From positions 49,528,501 through 49,592,500 of the forward strand of contig NC_081825.1 of the NCBI RefSeq assembly GCF_030867095.1: a stretch of 64,000 bases of DNA, in the 5' to 3' direction. This DNA is from Alligator mississippiensis (lineage: Eukaryota > Chordata > Crocodylia > Alligatoridae). Of this stretch, positions 1-9,980 are shown one piece after another (position 1 is the first letter of the stretch; the number at the start of each line of letters is the position of its first letter). Below the pieces are notes generated by a model, which made no database searches, was not told where the DNA came from, and worked only from the letters and a program-made list of their open reading frames with translations. The translations under genes were made by a program, and so were the position numbers.

Positions 1-618
1 AAAAGGCTTGGGTAGTTTCCGCCCAAGCCGGAGGAGGGAGGACGAGAAAGATTCTGTGTGAAGATCTCCAAGTGCTGCGGACCCTCGTGGACCCAACGCG
101 CCTTCCCTAAGCAGGCAATAGAGGCAATAGAACCGAGCCTACGGAGCTTTCGCTTCTAGCCTCTCCCCGTCGCCGAGCGCAATCCTAGACGTATCCCTTT
201 CCTGTAACTTCAGACCCGCGGAGCCTAAGTAACTCCAGGGAAGCTTTTCGAACCTAACCGAACCAGACCCGCGGAGCCTGAACAACTCCGTGGGAGCAAT
301 CGATTTGTCGTGTTCCTCTAGCGAGGATCTAAGCGGGAGCTGTGCCTGGAAACCTGTCCAGCCTACACCAATACCATCTTTGGGTGTAAGTAAACAATCT
401 TGTCAATCAACCATTATGCCTCTGTAACTAATTCTAACTCGCGTGCGCTAAACCGCCCTGCGGTTCTCTCCAGCCCCGCGTGCCCGGGCTGCCGGCCACA
501 GCCCATGTGCAATGAAGACAGGCCCGGCTCACCCCCGGCTCGCACATGGCGACGGGAATGAGATCGGAATCGCCGCCGCACATGGTGACAAAGGTGGGAT
601 CGGGGCACGGCCTGCACA
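1..618 (+). repeat. 5' LTR, partial (3' two thirds)
   Basis: Corresponds to positions 297-914 of the 3' LTR and ends in CA at 618, directly before the primer binding site. A good splice donor motif (GTGTAAGT) lies near 385, upstream of the LTR end. It could join the leader to downstream exons, but no acceptor could be assigned. Confidence 0.9.
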
Positions 619-686
619 TGGCGACGAGGATGGGATCAGGAGAGAATGCGCATGTAGCAACCCAGACGGGATTAAGAGAGAATACG
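543..686 (+). repeat. Four 36-bp near-repeats spanning the LTR end and primer binding site
   Basis: Units start at 543, 579, 615 and 651. Each of the first three carries a CACATGG core followed by a GAC...GGGAT-like stretch. The third contains the true primer binding site. The first two lie inside the LTR and keep 15 and 14 of 18 positions of that site. In the overlapping open frame each unit is 12 codons, giving an N-terminal 12-residue repeat. Only the first two units recur in the 3' LTR (3708-3779), as expected for sequence upstream of the LTR edge. Confidence 0.8.
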
Positions 687-2033
687 CTAGAGTTAGAATT
701 GGTTAGGAACTGCCCTTGGCACGATAACCAACGCCAAGTGAAAAGCTTTGAAGAATTAGAGATACATATCGCTTACCACCAGGCGGGCGGAACGGGTGAA
801 AGGTTTGTAAGCGGCCGTCTGTCGCTAAAGGGAGAAGAGGGAATCTCCGAAGACGGAGCCCCGAGAGAAAGGGAAGTGTACTTGCTCCCTGCGGCGTTCG
901 GGTGTATAATGAGAGATGAGCGGGTCCTGTTTAGGCCCCTTGATACTGTGCCCCTCACCGAACCCAACCTGGCGGGCGAAACGAACCCGACTTTCACCCG
1001 GGAGCGTGCCCGATGCCTACGATATGCTCAGGAGAGTGAAGAACCGGAGCCCATCGGCCTGTTCTCCCCGTGTATGGTAATGTCTAGATTACGGGGTCAC
1101 GAGCTTCCATCCGAGCTCCACGAAGATCTGGAGATGGAGGAACGCCCCACGGATGAAAGAGTGGCCTTGCGGTACGACAAGGGGGGAGAAGGTAGTGCAA
1201 CTATTCGTACTATAATGAACCTAATGCAGAAAAATTTAAGTTTAAAAACCCAGCTGCAGATGGCGATCTGCTCGGTCAAAGAAGTGGCTGAGAAAAAGGA
1301 ACCTGAAACGCCGGTCCAAGATGGCGCCGAGCAAGAGGGAGACCGCATGGAAGAACCGGAAAAGAAGGGTGGAGCTTCTAACGAACCCGCGAGAGTTCGG
1401 TCAGCGACTCCACCCATCAACGCAGCGTCGTCGCCAGCAACCCCGCCTAGCGACGCAGCAGCGTCTCGGCTGACCACGCCTTCCTGCCGACGAAAGAGAG
1501 AGTCAAGCGGAGGAGAGCATCCGCCCCTCCTGCCTGAAGCAACGACAGCAGCAGTAACCCCCGCGGCAGCAGTTCAGCCTATGACAGCATCGACTCCCGA
1601 AGGAGCAGCTTGTTCTGCAACAACCACTAACCGAGTTGCTACTACTTATTATGCTCGCACCAGAACTGAGTTGCAGGATTTATGTAGAGCATCAAAAATT
1701 CAACCTGAAGAGACTCTAGCTGTATGGTTAGGATGTTTAGTCATAGAACTTGGATCTGACCTGCTGAACCAAGAAGAAGCAAGCTTCTTAGTTAGACAAG
1801 CTTCGTGGAGTAGAGGACATGTCACCGTCATCAACATGATAACATGTAATATTCACTGGCCTATTCCACTGCCAGTGCTTGTTGCAGGACTGATTAGTCA
1901 AAAAGCCCACACGTGGCATACAGGACGGCCAGAGTATACTGGCGCAGATCACCTTATGCTGGCAATGATTGGCGTCTCGTACTGTGCTTGGAACCCGAGA
2001 GCATGTGTGCTAGGACTAACATCACTCCAGTGA
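546..2033 (+). CDS. Gag-like ORF of the endogenous retrovirus, intact frame
   Basis: An uninterrupted 495-codon frame opens in the LTR end, crosses the primer site and covers most of the internal region. Candidate starts are ATG 546 (inside the LTR), 618 and 630; the last two give 471 and 467 codons. Residues 1-48 form a 12-residue repeat. Residues about 190-345 are rich in Glu, Pro, Ala and Thr, with a basic cluster CRRKRE near residue 314. Residues about 368-430 form a predicted helical segment with an ELQDLCR...QPEETLAVWL pattern, reminiscent of retroviral capsid C-terminal regions. No zinc knuckle or polymerase motif is visible. The Gag label is inference from position and character, not a family match. 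Confidence 0.55.
   Translation: MATGMRSESPPHMVTKVGSGHGLHMATRMGSGENAHVATQTGLRENTLELELVRNCPWHDNQRQVKSFEELEIHIAYHQAGGTGERFVSGRLSLKGEEGISEDGAPREREVYLLPAAFGCIMRDERVLFRPLDTVPLTEPNLAGETNPTFTRERARCLRYAQESEEPEPIGLFSPCMVMSRLRGHELPSELHEDLEMEERPTDERVALRYDKGGEGSATIRTIMNLMQKNLSLKTQLQMAICSVKEVAEKKEPETPVQDGAEQEGDRMEEPEKKGGASNEPARVRSATPPINAASSPATPPSDAAASRLTTPSCRRKRESSGGEHPPLLPEATTAAVTPAAAVQPMTASTPEGAACSATTTNRVATTYYARTRTELQDLCRASKIQPEETLAVWLGCLVIELGSDLLNQEEASFLVRQASWSRGHVTVINMITCNIHWPIPLPVLVAGLISQKAHTWHTGRPEYTGADHLMLAMIGVSYCAWNPRACVLGLTSLQ
619..636 (+). other. Primer binding site, tRNA-Ser(GCU) type
   Basis: TGGCGACGAGGATGGGAT is complementary over 18 bases to the 3' end of vertebrate tRNA-Ser(GCU) including CCA, as I know that tRNA. 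It begins immediately after the LTR-terminal CA, with no spacer. Two in-frame ATGs (618 and 630) overlap or lie within it, so the reading frame runs through the primer site. Confidence 0.85.
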
Positions 2034-2162
2034 ATAAGACCATGGCCTCACCGTCATTTGCGAGATCCTGGAACCGTTCCACTAACCTCTCACAGCCTAG
2101 ACAGTTGTCTCGAGATCTACAGGCAAAAGAACATCGTCATTCTTTGAATTCTGCTCAGTCCA

Positions 2163-2486
2163 ATGGTAAATCAACCCGTGAGTAATCTTCTTTGTCAATT
2201 GCCAAGACTGAGTATCCTGATGAAGCCAAGATTGTCTTTTGATTGGGACTGTCAACACCCGACCAGGACCCAAGGCACCAGACGATGTGGATCCGATCTC
2301 CCACCACCGCCACCGAGAACCCTAGAGGAGCGATACATGTTTGGATTTCTCCTACAGCGTTTCAGCCTTAACAAGCGGCAGCTTCGGATTTTAGGGGACG
2401 CAGGCCAATGGCAGTTAGCTTATGAGTTAGGTTTCCGTTATATGGAAGAACCAGATGATGAATCTTCGACGATCTCGTCTAATTAA
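2163..2486 (+). CDS. Small internal ORF of the endogenous retrovirus, function unknown
   Basis: A 107-codon frame between the Gag-like ORF and the purine tract. It has a run of five prolines, then a Leu/Arg/Gln-rich helical stretch, and an acidic Ser-rich tail. I do not recognise it. It could be a downstream exon, a remnant of a longer gene, or chance. It overlaps a short frame at 1913-2185, which may be the same coding region after a frameshift. Confidence 0.3.
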   Translation: MVNQPVSNLLCQLPRLSILMKPRLSFDWDCQHPTRTQGTRRCGSDLPPPPPRTLEERYMFGFLLQRFSLNKRQLRILGDAGQWQLAYELGFRYMEEPDDESSTISSN

Positions 2487-2860
2487 GCCATAAGAATCGT
2501 TTAAAATTGTTTAAGTTTGTTAAATTAGGTCATTAATCTGTTTTGAGAGTTTTCTGTTTACAGATCCAGAATTCAGAGCGTATGGCAAAGAGGAGCCTTA
2601 AGAGAGATGACATCACTGAGCAGTGAGGAGACGTGTGACCTCGCCACGACGCCCACTGAAGCCCTGATCGTGCAATTTTGTTATAAATCAGATTATGTGT
2701 TTATGTTGATTATTATTTCTTGATTGTTATGTAACTTGATCCCAGGACAGCGAATTTTATGTTTGTGTATTTGTTTGATGGCTTGTTTACTTGTTTGATG
2801 ATCACGACAAACTTCTAGATTGCTCGGAAGAGTATGGCATAATTTAGCTATGCTCTCAGC

Positions 2861-2869
2861 AAGGGGGGA
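2861..2869 (+). other. Polypurine tract
   Basis: AAGGGGGGA lies directly before the TG that opens the 3' LTR, which is the expected plus-strand primer position. Confidence 0.8.
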
Positions 2870-3783
2870 TGTCACAACCCAAAGGTGTGATTTTTGTTTG
2901 TGTGTGTGCTTCGGCACCGCTAAATTATTTCCCGCTATTTGTCACTTTCTTTGCACGGTAGAGTTCTCTGCTGCAAGAGAGAACTCTGGTGCAACGGGGA
3001 TTTCCCGCCAAATTACAGCTTCTTTGCAGGGTCCATTTCTTTTGCATTATAGTGATACACGCTGCAAAGAAGTTCTCGCCATTTGTATTAGGATTCGCGC
3101 CACATAATTGGCCAATTCCTAATGTAGGCACACATGGCGGCTAGTGATTGGCTTGCTAGCCGTACAAAAGGCTTGGGTAGTTTCCGCCCAAGCCGGAGGA
3201 GGGAGGACGAGAGAGATTCTGTGTGAAGATCTCCAAGCACTGCGGACCCTCGCGGACCCGACGAGCCTCCCCTAAGCAGGCAATAGAGGCAATAGAACCG
3301 AGCCTACGGAGCTTTCGCTTCTAGCCTCTCCCCGTCGCCGAGCGCAATCCTAGACGTATCCCTTTCCTGTAACTTCAGACCCGTGGAGCCTAAGTAACTC
3401 TGGGGAAACTTTTCGAACCTAACCGAACCGGACCCGCGGAGCCTGAACAACTCCATGGGAGCAATCAATTTGTCGTGTTCCTCTAGCGAGGATCTAAGCG
3501 GAAGCTGTGCCTGGAAACCTGTCCAGCCTACACCAATACCATCTTTGGGTGTAAGTAAACAATCTTTTCAATCAACCATTACGCCTCCGTAACTAATTCT
3601 AACTCGCGTGCGCTAAACCGCCCTGCGGTTCTCTCCAGCCCCGTGTGCCCGGGCTGCTGGCCACAGCCCGTGTGCAATGAAGACAGGCCCGGCTCGCCCC
3701 CGGCTCGCACATGGAGACGGGAATGAGATCGGAATCGCCACCGCACATGGCGACAAAGGTGGGATCGGGGCGCGGCCCGCACA
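2870..3783 (+). repeat. 3' LTR, complete (914 bp)
   Basis: Runs from TGTCACAACC at 2870 to GCACA at 3783. The 5' limit is set by the purine tract and the 3' limit by alignment with the 5' LTR up to the primer site. It carries a palindromic CCAAT pair (ATTGGCCAAT, 3107-3116), a further ATTGG near 3146, and a weak TATA-like TACAAAA near 3163, so the U3/R border is probably close to 3190. It is inserted in an older LINE fragment, which begins right after 3783. Confidence 0.88.
3107..3169 (+). promoter_or_regulatory. Likely U3 promoter of the 3' LTR
   Basis: Inverted CCAAT boxes at 3107-3116 and near 3146 lie 20-60 bp upstream of a TACAAAA element. This is inferred from motif spacing only; the start site is not known. 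Confidence 0.4.
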
Positions 3784-4255
3784 CTGAGAACCACCGCTCT
3801 CATACTATCATAGAGCAGGCAGAAAATGGGGACAAATTTTGGTGGGCATACATACTTCAAATACACTTCCTCGCTGACAGAGATAACAGCTTTGGTGATG
3901 TCAAAGAAGGACATGTAGAGAGGCTTATGTTGTTCCCGACATTTCTCCTGCAGCCGGTGAGCTATGAAGATCATATCAGTTGTGCCTCATGATGCACTAA
4001 ACCCACACTGAGATTCTGGGAGGAGCTCTTCAGGAAGTTCAGAAGGGTTCTTGCAATGATCTTTCCTGTAGTGAAGAGCAAGGCAGTCCTTCTGTAGTTT
4101 TCACAGTCAGACTTACTTCATTTCTTAAAGACTGTCACAATCATGGCATCCCTGAGGTCATCTGGGATTTCCTCATTATTCCAGATTCTTAAAATGAGGG
4201 GATGAAGCTGTGATGTGAGCTTCTCTTCCCTGTTTTAAGATTTCAGCAGCACCAT
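3784..4255 (-). pseudogene. Non-LTR retrotransposon reverse transcriptase fragment
   Basis: The minus-strand frame just past the LTR reads IFIAHRLQEKCREQHKPLYM followed by SFFDITKA. This is the conserved QLQEKC...LY..F.D.TKAF block of a LINE reverse transcriptase domain. Further into the fragment the DNA continues to resemble the same polymerase region but is broken by stops and indels. The ERV above landed in it or beside it. The family is not certain; it resembles the reverse transcriptase scrap at 13735-13915. Confidence 0.6.
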
Positions 4256-6664
4256 GTCATAATTTCCTTCTTAATTGGTAATTATGTTATATGGAAGAGA
4301 GGACTAAGCCAAAAGGGTGATAACTGGGGTTTGCTGTGTGAAAGGAAATGCAAAGGAAAGAAAGGTACATTTGAAACAGAAACAAAATCCAAACAATAAT
4401 TTTATTGGAAAAATTATCTTTTTCTTAGAGGAGAACATTCAGTTTTTGCAAGCTGCCATCTTCACATCTATAAAGTTTCAAAACCTTAAGAAAAATGTTA
4501 AAGTCTTATGAAGCTTTCTCTTCACTCCTAGAAACTTAAAGCAGAATCCAGTATTAACAGACAAGTAACAAGAATTTTAACTACTGCATATTCTACGACA
4601 CAGGTATACAACCTGGGGATTGCAAACAAGATTTTTGCCCCATTTTTCTTTATGGCTAGATGGCAGAATTGTTCCTATAACTTTTCTAATCTAATGGGGG
4701 AAATGGAATGTAATATTAGGAAGGCTAAGGCATGGATTGAGATGAAACTAGCAAGCATAATATCATAAAAGGGAAAAAAAAGGCCTTCCATAAGCATGTT
4801 AGCAATCACAGGAAGACCAAGGAAAGTTTTAGTGTTTTAGTTTAATTTTCCACTGTGGGAACAAATTTTAAATCTCTGGTTTGAACTGAGCACTGTTTCA
4901 AATTTTATGGTCAAGCACCTGCAGCAGAACGGAAAGACCATTATCTTTTAAAACATAAATCTAAAATCAAAGTTGAAAAGAGATCCATGTGAAGGATGTG
5001 GTTGATTTCAGTGGTTTTAGTGTTAGTTTGATAAGTTACTGAGTGAAACAGCAAATCTGTTTAAATTGTAATAATTGGGTCTAAAACTCTTTAGCTCTGT
5101 GAAAATCTGTTTCAACATATGTTAAATAATTAGCAACATTTCCACCCCCAGGACAAGGAAGGAAGCACTTGGTCTAGATGGGTAAAATATCACTTTGTAA
5201 TTTTTCGCAAATGTCATATTTACTGAATAATGAAAGGCAAATTACGACTGCTGTGAGCTTTGTAATCTACAACACTGGGAAATGAACTATTGCGTATTGA
5301 GAATGAGCCAAATGAGCTGGATCTTATGTTCAACCATTTTACGCCAAGCAATCTAACATTCAGGAAATTAATTTTCTTGCTGGCAACTTGCTTGGGAGGG
5401 ACTTGTGTATTGAGGTAGCATAGGCTTTTTCATGAAGGTAATAGGAATAATTGTGTGGTACATCTGATAGTGCTATAGATTTATATATGTGCTTATGTGA
5501 TATAGAGCATGCTCTGCATATAAGAAATCCTGCTTGTTCTTCCCCCTCTTTTTGTATTTTATTATCTTTATTTGTAAGAGAAATGATTAGGGTGTCAATG
5601 TCAATGTATCTTTAAAAAATGACTGCAGTCCAAAGGTCTAATTTGAATAGTTTAATGGCATTTAATCTCTGGAGTGGTCTCTTATTACACATGAGTGTTG
5701 GAGGGGATTTGTTATTCCAGCAAATATTTCTAATTGAAAAGAAAAATGATGGAAAACACAATAATGAACAGATTAAAAGAGATGTTTCCAGACTCATCCA
5801 GGTTTTACATTTATTTAGGTAACAGTTGAATTGTATCAGCATGTCTGCTTTGTACTCTTCTCTGTATTCCCTTTGTTCTCCTCTCTACATCTTACTGCTT
5901 CAATAACGTTCTTTCAACTGTTCTGTTTTGCTGCTAACTACTGGACTATTTTTAATTTTCTTATCCCTTAGTCCTCTTCTAAGATTTAAAAAACAGAAAC
6001 TGCAGACCTGTGGTGTTTTGTAGTTGTATGTCCTTTGCTGCTGAGATTTAAAATGCTTTGTTTGGATAAGAATTCAATCACCAACTATTATTATGTCTGA
6101 AGTATCAAGGCTTCAATACAGTAGGATGAAGCAAGTTAAAAGGGGGGCAAATCTGCCCCCCCATTTCTGCAGTTGAGGCTTCCCTGGTAGTGGCCCTGGC
6201 ACATTTAAAGCTTTATGAAGACCTGAACTAAAGAGTTTCCAAGTTTTATTATTCTGATTTAAAAAATTCAGGGACATTGTGTCAAGGCTTCAGACACCTA
6301 AGTATTATTAACAGATTACAATCTCAGCTTTCCATGCAAACTCAGCATCAGATGCTTACCAGAGCCTTTTTCCTTCTCTTCATCACTGGGAAGAAAGCAC
6401 CTTTATAGCTCACAAAATCCTCTTAAACGACTACCACATACCTGGAAAATAAGCAAAATTGGACTCTTTTGGAGTCAAAGAAAAAGAAGTTTCTAGGACT
6501 TTGGGAGCCTTCACAAGGAATGGCTTGCCAGACCCTTTATAGCAAAGAAGATCTAGCTGTGGCACTATGGCACAGGAAGAGAGCCTTTGGGTGGGCTGGT
6601 CATGACCAACTAGGGATTTTATGTGTTCTTTTTATAAAAAGCCAGTATTTTACCAGATATTATT
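4256..6664. other. Intergenic DNA with no recognised feature
   Basis: AT-rich sequence with only short chance ORFs. I see no exon, RNA gene or clear repeat terminus here. Very old repeats may be hidden. Confidence 0.5.
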
Positions 6665-7496
6665 TACCATATTTACTCAAATACAAGATGAGGTTTTATT
6701 TCCCTACATTCACATAGGGTAAAAAGCCCCTTATCTTATATTTGCATACAAGAAAACCTAATTGAATACATTGCCTATCATTAAACTGCTACCAAAAGCA
6801 GCATGTGCTCAGTAATGGAAACCAATTATGAAGCTAATTAAATGCAACCAACACTGAGCATTGCTATAAAACATATGGCCCATATTGGACAAACAGGCTG
6901 GTAGGTGTTGCCCCCAGTATTCCTTTTACCAGAGACCCCCAAGGTTTGACACAGCCCTTCATCTGTTTTGGTATCAGGTGAACTTTAATAGTAATCGCTA
7001 TGCTTTATTGCAAGTTTCCTCCTTATAATACGACCTGGCAAGTTGTTCCCTTAGACGTTCAGCAACGACCTTCAGTGGTACTGGCCTCAGATCCTCTGCT
7101 GGGTGTGTGGGATGTTAGTTCCTGGATTCCTCATTTTTCAAACAAGAATTCCAAGGTTGCTCTTGTCTCCCCAAAGTGGCAACACAAACACACACTGTCT
7201 TTTTGCTTGTCCACTACTTTAGTAACTTTCTCATCTCAAACTGTCCAACCTTCAAGTTTCTTACCTCTTCTTTTTAGATAAGGTACTCTAATCCTATTCC
7301 GTTTTTGGTTTCCTTTCCTTCTAGGGAAACTACTGTGCCTGGTTAGCCCACCGTATCAATCACAGCACTCACTTTTCCCAGTGCCTTATAAGGCACTCCG
7401 TACAATTTAATTTCTTAATTCCAGGAAGGCCTAAAGTTATGCTAAGAGCCTGAGTATAACTGAGTTTGCCTGCTACAGTAAGAGACATTTTTTTTT

Positions 7497-7663
7497 TGAG
7501 TGGTCCTTAAAAAAAGAGCAGGTGTTCCCTCCACAGGGAACTGGCACCAGGCCTAGAAGAAGTACTGCAATTCCAGGCTGGCACCAGGAGGGACAGTCAG
7601 CTCTGACACCATCCTCCTGGTGCCAAAAATGCTTGATCTTAGACAAAAGGCCAAGATGCTGAT
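7497..7663 (-). mobile_element. U2 snRNA-derived SINE or retropseudogene (SINEU-like)
   Basis: Read on the minus strand from 7663, the sequence begins like the 5' end of U2 snRNA (GGCCTTTTGTCTAAGATCAAG). It then jumps to the later U2 segment (ATTTTTGG... GGGAGATGG-like) and continues through the 3' stem (GGAATTGCAGTACTTC, U2 TGGTATTGCAGTACCTCC). The central part of U2 is deleted. An A-poor 3' tail follows toward 7497. Crocodilian SINEU elements are known to carry U1- or U2-derived heads, so this is more likely a SINEU copy than an ordinary U2 pseudogene. A plain U2 pseudogene is the alternative. Confidence 0.65.
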
Positions 7664-7709
7664 GGGAACTTACCACAAGGATGGGTTAGTGAAGCCTATC
7701 TAAGTAAGA

Positions 7710-7963
7710 CATATGGTAGAGTCCACTGAGCACCATCCCTTCAGTGCTGACTCTTTTTCAAGTCATTGTGAGCCACAACACTGCATATATTTTGACTTCC
7801 TCTTCATTCAGGTGCAGCTCAGCTGCACCTTTCTTTCCCACTTCTGCTGATTCCTGTTTCTTCATAATCCTTAAATGTCTGGCAAACCTCAATGTTGTGG
7901 CTCACTATGACTTGAAAAAGAGTCAACACTGAGGAGATGGTGCTCAGTGGACTCTACCATATG
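7710..7963. mobile_element. Foldback/MITE with 74-bp inverted arms
   Basis: Arm 7710-7783 pairs with 7890-7963 with few mismatches, including CATATGGTAGAGTCCACTGA and its complement at the right end. The loop contains a second, perfect small palindrome centred near 7820. No ORF is present. The ends resemble a short inverted-repeat DNA transposon; the flanking CATATG may include the target site. Confidence 0.7.
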
Positions 7964-7969
7964 TAGAGT

Positions 7970-8098
7970 GGTGGGGTCACATTCATAATGTGCAACAGAC
8001 TGAGAGAGGAGGCAACAGAGGGATTCCAGGTGAACTGCTTGCAGCCCTCTATTGCCTCCTCTCTCAGTCTGTTGCACATGATTAATGTGACCCCCACC
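7970..8098. repeat. Second foldback immediately downstream, ~53-bp arms
   Basis: Arm 7970-8022 (GGTGGGGTCACATTCATAAT...) pairs with 8045-8098 almost completely, leaving a 22-base loop. It begins six bases after the previous foldback and has an unrelated sequence. Confidence 0.7.
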
Positions 8099-8838
8099 TC
8101 TCCATGAGGTGTGGAACCAGATCAGGCTGTCCTGCACCCCATCTGTATGTACATTTCTGGAGGATCTAAGGACTCATGACAAGAATGTCCAGTTTCAGTC
8201 ACGGGTGGTGGGCTAATTAGCACGTGGCTCCTTTGTGGGGGGAATCTGAGCACATGCATCAGTGCTGACCTGTAGGGTCACCATGGCTGTAAATGCTGTT
8301 GACTTTGCTGGGGGCCAGACCAGTGAACTACATGGTAAATTATGAGCTTTTTGTCTTTGGACTAATATGATGCATAGTTTGCACTATATATAAGTAGGTA
8401 CACAAGTGCTGCTTAAAAGAATGTTTATGGATTACCCGTGCTAAAACTTGTAGCAGTTTCAAAAAAGGTAAAATATATCAATTCTGAATGAACTAAGTCT
8501 TTGAAAGCTATATGCAAATCACTACAGCTATTATTTTAAGGTTAGTGTTTTCAACTTTGTTCCTCACTTCCATGTGCTCAGGGAAAGTAGGATCTGACAG
8601 TAAGGAGGGGGAAGGGGCTATGGGGGAAGAAATTGAGGGATAGAGAGCAAGGGGGCTACCTGACACTAAGATTTATTTTCCCTGCTGTACCAGTCAGGGA
8701 GGGAGGATAAATTCAAGGCAAGCCTCCAATTACCAAGTACTATACCTGGAAAATTAAACAAATTTATAAATATTCCATATATAGAATCTAATTATTGGGG
8801 GGTTGTCTTGTATTTAAATAAATGTGGTATTTAATCAT

Positions 8839-9480
8839 AGAAAATAGGGCTGGAAGGGCCCTCACCCAACCTTCATCTAGTCCAACCCCTTGGTCAAAGC
8901 AGGATCATCCCTAACCAAACCAACCCCTTCAAGTGTTTGTTCAAACTATTCCCAAAACTAGAGAACAACAAAGGCACGTTGCCCTAAAACACCAAAAAAC
9001 ATCCTAACCTGCCACAAGTTAATCCAGGGGATGGGGGTACTGTCCGTTTCCTGCCACTGCAAGGATTGTTAAAATACACTCAAGAGGTCCAAGGAAAAGG
9101 ACCATAGCCCCTGGTCGAAGAACAATAACCCCTACATTCCACATCAGTCTCATTAGAGGGCAAAATTCCTTCCTGATACCAAATGTAGTGGTTGGTTTGA
9201 CTCTGAGCAGAGGGGTATGACCCTCTACCCAGGAGTCTCTGGGTTTTAGTTGCAGCAAAAGCATTGGCTGATCCCAGTCAAAATCCCCAGCATTGGCTGC
9301 AACCAACAAACATTGCTTCTGAGGAATGTCGGGGGTGGGGAAAACCCCCTGACACCTGTAACAACAGAAAAGGAAATGTTCCTTCAAACCCCTTGGGGCA
9401 ACCAGGAGAGCCCAGAAGCCTAGGAAAAATCCAACACCCTCCACATTACTCTGCAACCTGGTAACAGCAAACAACTTGCA
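8839..9480 (-). mobile_element. CR1 LINE 3' end
   Basis: The minus-strand CR1 terminus is at 8839 (ATCATAGAAA...), followed by the typical GGCTGGAAGGGCC / CATCTAGTCCAACCCC motif and the GCAAAATTCCTTCCTGATAC block of the CR1 3' region. It is 5'-truncated; the inner limit is approximate. Confidence 0.7.
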
Positions 9481-9700
9481 CATCACACTACGTAACTGGA
9501 GAGCCAGAACACCCCTTTCTGTTATGTTTATTGCCTTCATAAATTTCTCCCTGCCCCTTTAATCTTCTTTCATAGCTAAGCCACTTGTGGAGATCTGCTT
9601 AATTCTCCTGCTGTTGAGAGCTGCCCTCTCCAATACCTACCTGCTTTGGGCTGCAGAGTTCTTCCCATGATCTCCCAGGCTAGGGACAGATATTACATGT

Positions 9701-9980
9701 AAACCAGTTTAACTGATCAGAAACTGGTTTAAACCTGTAACAGAACAGAAGCTCAGTGCACATAACCCAGTTTCAAAATGGCTGAAATTGGTTTAAGATA
9801 AACCGTTTTATGAAACTTCTGTCTCAGACCTCTTCCTGGTTCAAGTTAAATCAGTCCCCCAGCATCCCAGCATTCTTTCCAGCCCTGCGCTGGGCTGGGC
9901 TGGGCTGGGCTGTCTGCTCCAGTAGAAAAGGGTTGAATGAGGCGGAGGGGGAGGGGGAGGGGGAAGGGGAAGGGCAAACC
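9701..9980. repeat. Short inverted repeat and low-complexity GC tract
   Basis: AAACCAGTTT (9701-9710) and AAACTGGTTT (9721-9730) form a 10-bp hairpin, and related GGTTTAA motifs follow. A (TGGGC)n pentanucleotide run lies near 9890-9912, and a GGGGAG-type purine run at 9940-9975. The first part may be the end of a small inverted-repeat transposon whose partner end I could not find. Confidence 0.4.

Larger units (their letters stand above)
1..3783 (+). mobile_element. Endogenous retrovirus-like element, non-autonomous, 5' end cut by the window
   Basis: Bases 1-618 align without gaps to 3166-3783. I count 27 mismatches in 618 positions (about 4.4%), so the two are the LTRs of one insertion. 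Between them lie a primer binding site (619-636), a long open frame, a purine tract (2861-2869) and the start of the 3' LTR (2870, TG). The internal region is only 2251 bp. I find no protease, reverse transcriptase, RNase H, integrase or envelope signature, so the element must have relied on proteins supplied in trans. A tRNA-Ser primer is known for some spumavirus-related class III ERVs (ERV-S), but without pol the class cannot be fixed. The 5' target site is outside the window, so the target duplication cannot be checked. Confidence 0.88.
6665..8829. mobile_element. DNA transposon remnant with ~28-bp inverted ends, hosting nested insertions
   Basis: The left end at 6665-6692 (TACCATATTTACTCAAATAC...) matches the reverse complement of 8802-8829 (TACCACATTTATTTAAATAC...) with about six or seven mismatches in 28. 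The same kind of ends occur at 46353-48550. Both right ends are preceded by a CTAATTATTGGG motif, which suggests one family. No transposase ORF is visible. A U2-headed SINE and two foldbacks lie inside, and account for part of its length. Confidence 0.5.

Noticed and set aside
3579..3974. 131-codon minus-strand frame joining LTR and reverse transcriptase sequence
   Set aside because: A chance fusion of antisense LTR with an older LINE fragment; the reverse transcriptase part is listed on its own.
7497..7663. Functional U2 snRNA gene
   Set aside because: The centre of U2, including the branch-site and Sm regions, is missing, and there is no snRNA promoter context.
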